Below are positions 59,499-64,000 of a stretch of 64,000 bases of DNA, piece after piece; the stretch's first letter is position 1, and every line of letters starts with the position of its first letter. The notes beneath the pieces are model-generated. The model made no database searches, had not been told where the DNA came from, and worked only from the letters and a program-made list of their open reading frames with translations. The translations under genes and the position numbers were made by a program. The DNA is from Bacillota bacterium (lineage in GTDB: Bacteria > Bacillota > Clostridia > Lachnospirales > Anaerotignaceae), in the NCBI GenBank assembly GCA_019422105.1, contig JAHZDZ010000001.1, positions 331,751 through 395,750 on the forward strand, in the 5' to 3' direction.

Positions 59499-60199
59499 CC
59501 CATTTGCATAAATATTAAAATTGCAACCTCGATTTTTAATTTTCTTTTTTTGTTTTGGCGTACCTGTGTTCCCGAAATGCAAAATGAAAACCAGTTAAGC
59601 CTGTCCACAGACTTATCCACATGGAAAAAGGAACAAAGAAACATGGAAATATGCCAAAAAGATTTTCATACCTACACAAAACATATGTTTTCAAGTCATT
59701 CTTATACAGAATCTCTTATTTCCCTTTTGCGGCTCATGGAGAAATCTCCCGAAGCCAAAATCCAGGGGAAAGAAATTAATTATACAACTTATTTTACTTA
59801 TCCCCTTTTTTATGATATAATGTCCGTAAAAAAACGGAGAGAATCCGAAAAAGAAGAAGTATGACTGCTTTGCAGGCAAGGAATGCTTTTTTGAAGGATT
59901 CGAGGAGCAACGCGACCGAGTAAAACTTTCGTTTTACGCGGCTCACCGCGTCAATTGATGATATAATGAAAACAAGTTTCGGTAGTCTTATGACCGCTCC
60001 GTGGAAATTCACCGCAGCCATAAAAGCCGGAACTACAGCGTCAATTTTGGAAAACATTAAAAAAGCAACTGTATATCATTGAAAATTAAAACACCAAACA
60101 GTAGTACAAAAGGCATTGCCTATTCACAGCCTGCCATCCTGCTATAGATTCATTGCGTTTATGTCTGCCGCTATTTATTTTTAAACGGAGGTGTCACCC
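59499..60199. repeat. Intergenic region with one gamma-type repeat unit
   Basis: 59811-59945 is the reverse complement of the unit at 1767-1903. It reads TATGATATAATGTCCG, then CGGAGAGAATCCGAAAAAG, TTGAAGGATTCGAGGAG and ACCGAGTAAAACTTTCG. The motif GATATAATG occurs at both edges (59813 and 59959), 146 bp apart. A 104-codon frame at 59550-59864 ends inside the repeat and is not trusted. No other gene is seen up to 60199. Confidence 0.7.
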
Positions 60200-60964
60200 A
60201 TGTTTCGAAAAATTACAGTCAGAGCCTTTTCCCTTTACAAATCTAAGTTTGGAACCCTTTTGGGCTTTTCCTTTTTTAATATGCTCATCTTTGCCATATT
60301 GGGCGGTGTTTACCGTGCCTTTTACTGGCTGCCGCTGTCCGCCTATTTCATCGCCATATTAATTTATCCTGTTTTCCCCATGGGATGCTCACACTACTAT
60401 TTGGAATTTTACAGAGGCAATCAGCCAGTCTTTATAGACCTGTTCCATTATTTCTCAAAAAAGCTGCTGCCAACGGCCTTGCTGCTCGGCCTCTTTCAAA
60501 TCCTCTACGCGGTAGTGAATATATTTTCCACTGCTTTCATCACCTTGGCAGAGCTCACACACCATCTACCGCTCGCCCTCTTTTTCAGTATAGTGTTTTT
60601 TGTATTTACCCTATGGTTCATGTTCAGATTCTGGCTGATACCCTATGTATTTTCCAGCTATCCCCATAAGAGGGCAAAACAGATTATTGCCGAAAGCTAT
60701 CATAAGACAAAGGGCTGCTGCCTGAAATTTTTTTTATTATCACTCTATATCTCATGGTGGTATATTCTGGCGTTGTTGTTGATTTTTTTGAGGGCCCGTT
60801 CTGCAGCCGATTTCTCCACGCTTTTCCTAATCGTCATCGGTGTCATTATTTTTACTTTTCTCGTATTGCCCTATTTTCAGCTGTCTGTTGCCGGATTCGC
60901 CGATATGGTGCTGCATGATGATAAGGAAGAGATCGCTGTGGAAGAAAAAGTGGAAGTGCAGTGA
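60200..60964 (+). CDS. DUF975-like polytopic membrane protein
   Basis: 254 aa from ATG 60200 (MFRKITVRAFSLYKSKFG), six bases after GGAGGTG. About six membrane segments are spread over the length, with a conserved-looking middle (LWFMFRFWLIPYVFSSYPHKRAKQIIAESYHKTKGCCLKFFLL) of the DUF975 type and an acidic cytoplasmic tail (DDKEEIAVEEKVEVQ). Function unknown. It is monocistronic, followed by a strong terminator at 61143-61189. Confidence 0.8.
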   Translation: MFRKITVRAFSLYKSKFGTLLGFSFFNMLIFAILGGVYRAFYWLPLSAYFIAILIYPVFPMGCSHYYLEFYRGNQPVFIDLFHYFSKKLLPTALLLGLFQILYAVVNIFSTAFITLAELTHHLPLALFFSIVFFVFTLWFMFRFWLIPYVFSSYPHKRAKQIIAESYHKTKGCCLKFFLLSLYISWWYILALLLIFLRARSAADFSTLFLIVIGVIIFTFLVLPYFQLSVAGFADMVLHDDKEEIAVEEKVEVQ

Positions 60965-61354
60965 TCTTTTATTTGCCAAAATGGAATACAGCCTGCTGCC
61001 TGCTCTTATCCCAGTCTGACGCAAAAACGATATTCTGCGCAGTTTTTTAATGAACAGCATATACAAAAATGTAACTGTTTTCTTCTGTAAAATGTGTAAA
61101 ATAAAGACACAGCAGCAATATGCTGCAAAAACTAAAAAACAAAAAAATGACGCGTCCGGGTCACACAAACCCTTTGCCGCGTCATTTTTATGTATGATTT
61201 TTCTAATTATCTGTTTCCGAAAGACCGTAAAATATTAACCAAGCTCTCCAAAAGGCTTCCTGTGCTGCAGTGTCCGCACTTTTCATCCTTATTTGTTTTT
61301 TCTCACAGCCTATCTATAGAAACCGCAGTATTTTTTGTCCTCAATATAGAATCT
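60965..61354. other. Gap between the DUF975-like gene and the 2-hydroxyacid dehydrogenase gene
   Basis: Convergent region holding only the terminator at 61143-61189. Short open frames have no ribosome-binding sites and are not accepted as genes. Confidence 0.6.
61143..61191. terminator. Bidirectional terminator
   Basis: AAAAATGACGCG pairs with CGCGTCATTTTT, with A and T runs on both sides. It is shared by the convergent DUF975-like and hydroxyacid dehydrogenase genes. Confidence 0.85.
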
Positions 61355-62305
61355 TCAGATCAAATTCTGAGGCGTTCCCAGCAGAAACTGCTCCACATTC
61401 TCAAATACAATAACTGCTCTTTTATAAAGGGATTCCTTGGTAGCAAAAGCCACGTGAGGCGTCATAACCGTATTGGGCGCATCCATCAGAGGATGGGTTT
61501 CAGGAACAGGAGGCTCCATCTCAAATACGTCTATTCCCGCACCTGCAATTTTTCCTGCCTTTAGGGCATCCGCCAGCGCCGTGTTATCAATAACACCGCC
61601 CCGCGCCGCATTAATCAAAATTGCGCTTTTCTTCATCAGTCCGATTTTTTCAGCGTCAATCAGGTTTTTCGTATCGCCTGTAACAGGAACATGGAGTGTA
61701 ACAATATCGCTTTCCCGCATTAACTCCTCCAGGCTGACATATTTTACGCCCAACGCCTTTGCATCCTCCCTTTGTGTTCTGCTGTAAGCCACTATCTCAC
61801 AATGGAAAGCCTTCGCTATTTCCGCTACCCGCATACCAATAGCGCCCGTTCCCACAATGCCAATTTTTTTATCCCTGACTTCAAAACCGATCATGCTGCC
61901 CTTTGTGCCTTCTTTTCTGACTGCGGCATCACAGGGAAGAATATATCTGTAAATGTCAATAATCATTCCAAACACCAGCTCGGCCACTGCATCCGTGGAA
62001 TAACCGGCACAGTTTGAAAGCACAATTCCTCTTTTTTTACATTCCGCTACATCCACATGATCCACACCTGTAAAGGCAATGGAAATCATTTTCAGCTTTG
62101 GGCAGGCGCTGATAACCTCAGCGCGGAAGGGCTGATTGGCAACAATGACTATTTCCGCATCCCTCACCCTGTCTATCAGCTTTGGAGTATCTTCCTCTCT
62201 GGTGTCATAGGAAACAAACTCATGTCCTGCCGCGGTCAGTCCAGCACTTAATTCAGCCAACGCCTCAGGGGTAATGCCCAAAGGTTCAACGGAAACTATT
62301 TTCAT
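61355..62305 (-). CDS. D-isomer-specific 2-hydroxyacid dehydrogenase
   Basis: 316 aa from ATG 62305 (MKIVSVEPLGITPEAL), after GAAGGAGG. NAD-binding GIVGTGAIGMRVAEIA, catalytic Arg in INAARGGVIDN, Glu in VFEMEPPVPETHPL, His in VMTPHVAFATKESL. The family includes glycerate/hydroxypyruvate, phosphoglycerate and 2-ketoisocaproate-type reductases. The PPVPETHPLMDAPN loop is more like hydroxypyruvate-reductase relatives than D-LDH, so it differs in role from ldhA at 41 kb. Monocistronic. Confidence 0.88.
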   Translation of the reverse strand: MKIVSVEPLGITPEALAELSAGLTAAGHEFVSYDTREEDTPKLIDRVRDAEIVIVANQPFRAEVISACPKLKMISIAFTGVDHVDVAECKKRGIVLSNCAGYSTDAVAELVFGMIIDIYRYILPCDAAVRKEGTKGSMIGFEVRDKKIGIVGTGAIGMRVAEIAKAFHCEIVAYSRTQREDAKALGVKYVSLEELMRESDIVTLHVPVTGDTKNLIDAEKIGLMKKSAILINAARGGVIDNTALADALKAGKIAGAGIDVFEMEPPVPETHPLMDAPNTVMTPHVAFATKESLYKRAVIVFENVEQFLLGTPQNLI

Positions 62306-62423
62306 TTCAAAAACCTCCTTCAATATGACAATATGCTTACTTTTATTATAGTAAATGGGTTGCGCCAATGCAATGAATAAACAGATTTTAAAATTTTTTA
62401 TTTCAATACAAAAAAATTACAAA

Positions 62424-62903
62424 TCATTTGTGATACGGTTCTCCCTTGATAATGCGCATGCCGCGGTAAATCTGTTCCAAAAGGATAACCCTCACCATCT
62501 GGTGCGGAAAGGTCATATCGGAAAAGCTCAACGCATAGTCCGCACGGCTTAAAACAGTATCGCTCAGGCCAAGAGAGCCGCCTATCACAAAGGCCATATG
62601 GCTGACCCCTCGCAGCATGGAGGAGGACATAAACTCTGCCACTCCCTCCGAGCTGAGACGATTCCCGTTAATAGCCAAAGCAGTCACATACATATCGTCC
62701 TTTATGGATTTTAGAATGCGATCGCCTTCCTTTTCCTTCACCTGCTCCTCCTGAGCCCTGCTCATAGTTTCCGGCGCTTTTTCATCCGCCAGCTCCACAA
62801 TCTCTATTTTACAGTAACGTCCCAGCCTCTTTGAGTATTCCTCAACAGCGTCACGCCAGTATTTTTCTTTCAGCTTACCTACACAGATAATCGTTATCTT
62901 CAT
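62424..62903 (-). CDS. rlmH: 23S rRNA (pseudouridine1915-N3)-methyltransferase RlmH
   Basis: 159 aa from ATG 62903 (MKITIICVGKLKEKYW); the frame to 63017 extends into a repeat. SPOUT-type methyltransferase: LAINGNRLSSEGVAEFM, FVIGGSLGLSD, SFSDMTFPHQMVRVILLEQIYRGMRIIKGEPYHK with the family's C-terminal YHK. It modifies pseudouridine 1915 in helix 69 of 23S rRNA. It follows walJ as in Bacillus, typically near the chromosome origin. Confidence 0.96.
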   Translation of the reverse strand: MKITIICVGKLKEKYWRDAVEEYSKRLGRYCKIEIVELADEKAPETMSRAQEEQVKEKEGDRILKSIKDDMYVTALAINGNRLSSEGVAEFMSSSMLRGVSHMAFVIGGSLGLSDTVLSRADYALSFSDMTFPHQMVRVILLEQIYRGMRIIKGEPYHK

Positions 62904-63135
62904 ATCTTCCGCTCCCAAAAAAAATTGAAGCATACGCTTCAATTTCAGCTTGTCAATAAAGTTAAAACCTTGAGGGCTTGTCTTCGCTCCGCTTCGGTCA
63001 GCGCCCCTCAAACTCACACAGAGATGATACCCCTTGACCCATAACGGAAAACTGCATTTTCCTTAAAACAGCAAGCCTTGCTTAACAAGCTCCCACAATC
63101 CGGATTTCCCAAATTATATCCTATAAACAAGTCAA
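62904..63135 (-). other. Gap between walJ and rlmH with repeat fragment
   Basis: No gene. 62970-63012 is a reverse-oriented copy of the CGAAGCGGAGCG unit found at 52.6 kb. Other sequence is unremarkable. Confidence 0.6.
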
Positions 63136-63930
63136 TCAAAGCTCAATCACTCTGCTGTTGGAATATCGGCTTGCCAGATCCATTTTTAAAGCGCCGCCCA
63201 ACTTAATGTTACTTTTCTTCAGAATTTCCTCCACTGTCTCAAAGGCCAGATAGGGAATATTGTTTTCCTCGCTTAGATGGCCCAAGTACACATATTTCAA
63301 AATACCGCTCATAATTTCGCACAGTACATTTCCCGCCGCCTCATTGGAAATATGTCCCTTGTCGCCTAAAATCCTCTGCTTCAGATACCAGGGATAAGGC
63401 CCCTTTTTCAGCATCTGAACGTCATGGTTTGCCTCCAGCAAAAGTATTTCACTGTCCGCAATACACTCCTTCACACGCTCCGATACATGTCCCATATCCG
63501 TTGCCACAGAAATCTTATGATCCTGTGCAAATATGTTAAAGCCGACAGGCTCCGCCGCGTCGTGAGATATCTCAAAAGGTCTGACACAAATATCGTTTAT
63601 AACACAGTTTTCACCATCATAAACATATTTTATGTTTTTCGGCGCCACAGCGCCGATCTCCTCCTTCATGCCCTCCCAAGTCCCAAAGGTGGCATAGATA
63701 GGTATATCGTATCTTCTGGAGAGAATTCCCGCCCCTTTAATATGATCCTTATGCTCATGAGTGATAAATATGGCGTCAATGTCCCTGCCGTCCACATTCA
63801 ACTCATCCAGCCCCGTTTTGATCCTTTTGCCGCTTAGTCCGGCATCTATCAATATGTTTGTATATTCTGTGCCTATGTACAAGCTATTGCCGCTGCTGCC
63901 GCTGGCAATCGGGCAAAATTTCACTGCCAC
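63136..63930 (-). CDS. walJ: MBL-fold metallohydrolase WalJ (YycJ)
   Basis: 264 aa metallo-beta-lactamase fold nuclease-like protein. Starts KFCPIASGSSGNSLYIG, metal motif ITHEHKDHIKGAGIL (HxHxDH), further metal ligands in ATDMGHVSERV and LLEANHD, and LGHLSEENN near the end. In Bacillus it is encoded after walRK and is linked to cell-wall and DNA-repair coordination. Here it is immediately upstream of rlmH; walRK is not in the window and could lie beyond the right edge, upstream on this strand. Confidence 0.9.
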   Translation of the reverse strand: MAVKFCPIASGSSGNSLYIGTEYTNILIDAGLSGKRIKTGLDELNVDGRDIDAIFITHEHKDHIKGAGILSRRYDIPIYATFGTWEGMKEEIGAVAPKNIKYVYDGENCVINDICVRPFEISHDAAEPVGFNIFAQDHKISVATDMGHVSERVKECIADSEILLLEANHDVQMLKKGPYPWYLKQRILGDKGHISNEAAGNVLCEIMSGILKYVYLGHLSEENNIPYLAFETVEEILKKSNIKLGGALKMDLASRYSNSRVIEL

Positions 63931-63964
63931 AAAGCCTCACCTGCCTTTTTTCGTCATAATAAAA

Positions 63965-63983
63965 CAGGCGGTTGCCCGCCTCA
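63965..63983 (-). terminator. Terminator-like hairpin at the right edge
   Basis: Minus strand AGGCGGG-CAA-CCGCCT followed by GTTTTATTATG. It probably ends the transcript entering from beyond the window, just before walJ. Confidence 0.6.
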
Positions 63984-64000
63984 TAAAATCTTTTTTCGCC

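Noticed and set aside
59361..59622. Chromosomal replication origin
   Set aside because: No dnaA, dnaN, rpmH or AT-rich unwinding region with many boxes; only four box-like 9-mers are present.
59550..59864. 104-codon open frame downstream of murC
   Set aside because: It overlaps the DnaA-box-rich region, its 3' end lies inside a dispersed gamma repeat, and the protein has no recognisable features. An internal ATG at 59643 has a weak AAGGA site, but this is not enough.

Overview
The window looks like chromosomal DNA of an anaerobic, spore-forming, low-to-moderate GC Firmicute (class Clostridia). Supporting signs are spoVG, spoVT, a two-gene SMS-type Fe-S system, formate-THF ligase with a ZTP riboswitch, GlgC/GlgD, a fermentative D-lactate dehydrogenase, tryptophanase, strong AGGAGG ribosome-binding sites and several TTG starts. 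The species cannot be named from sequence alone. No rRNA, tRNA, CRISPR array, transposase or prophage was seen.

Layout. 1-8 kb: 3'-truncated rimO; the one-carbon operon fhs-Dabb-folD behind a ZTP riboswitch; spoIIIE/ftsK. 8-16 kb: purK, then a MerR regulator divergent from a PLP-lyase/MFS/SSS operon with a textbook MerR operator, then a thioredoxin-reductase homologue without its CxxC. 16-17 kb: an unrecognised two-gene module with a likely ribbon-helix-helix regulator. 17-22 kb: pstS-pstC-pstA-pstB-phoU preceded by a Pho-box-like array. 22-28 kb: spoVT, a metabolite kinase/DMT permease/C_GCAxxG_C_C group, and smsC-smsB. 28-32 kb: a GNAT acetyltransferase and an ABC-F/Mef-like MFS operon behind a leader peptide and two tandem attenuators. 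32-36 kb: a stalk-domain secreted protein, an ECF sigma/RsiV-like anti-sigma pair, and a PrsA-like lipoprotein. 36-40 kb: mfd and pth. 41-48 kb: ldhA, an EAL protein, an internally duplicated GntR-type regulator, tnaA, and an XRE/membrane-protein pair. 48-59 kb: gntR-prs, an alanine symporter, glmU, spoVG, glgD-glgC, murC. 60-64 kb: a DUF975 membrane protein, a 2-hydroxyacid dehydrogenase, rlmH and walJ.

The backbone murC / glgCD / spoVG / glmU / prs / pth / mfd / spoVT is the conserved Firmicute housekeeping neighbourhood, often near the origin. It is interrupted by metabolic, regulatory and resistance genes and by long repeat-rich intergenic regions.

The most interesting unexplained signals are: (i) the ABC-F/MFS operon with a 29-residue leader ORF and two terminators; (ii) the RHH-plus-small-protein module whose promoter overlaps a duplicated 17-bp operator-like repeat; (iii) a family of intergenic repeats built from units of about 140-147 bp that share a GATATAATG-like boundary motif; (iv) the MerR-controlled operon around an aberrant gamma-lyase-family enzyme; (v) a regulator made of two fused GntR-like halves. 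All functional claims come from reading the sequence; no database search was run.
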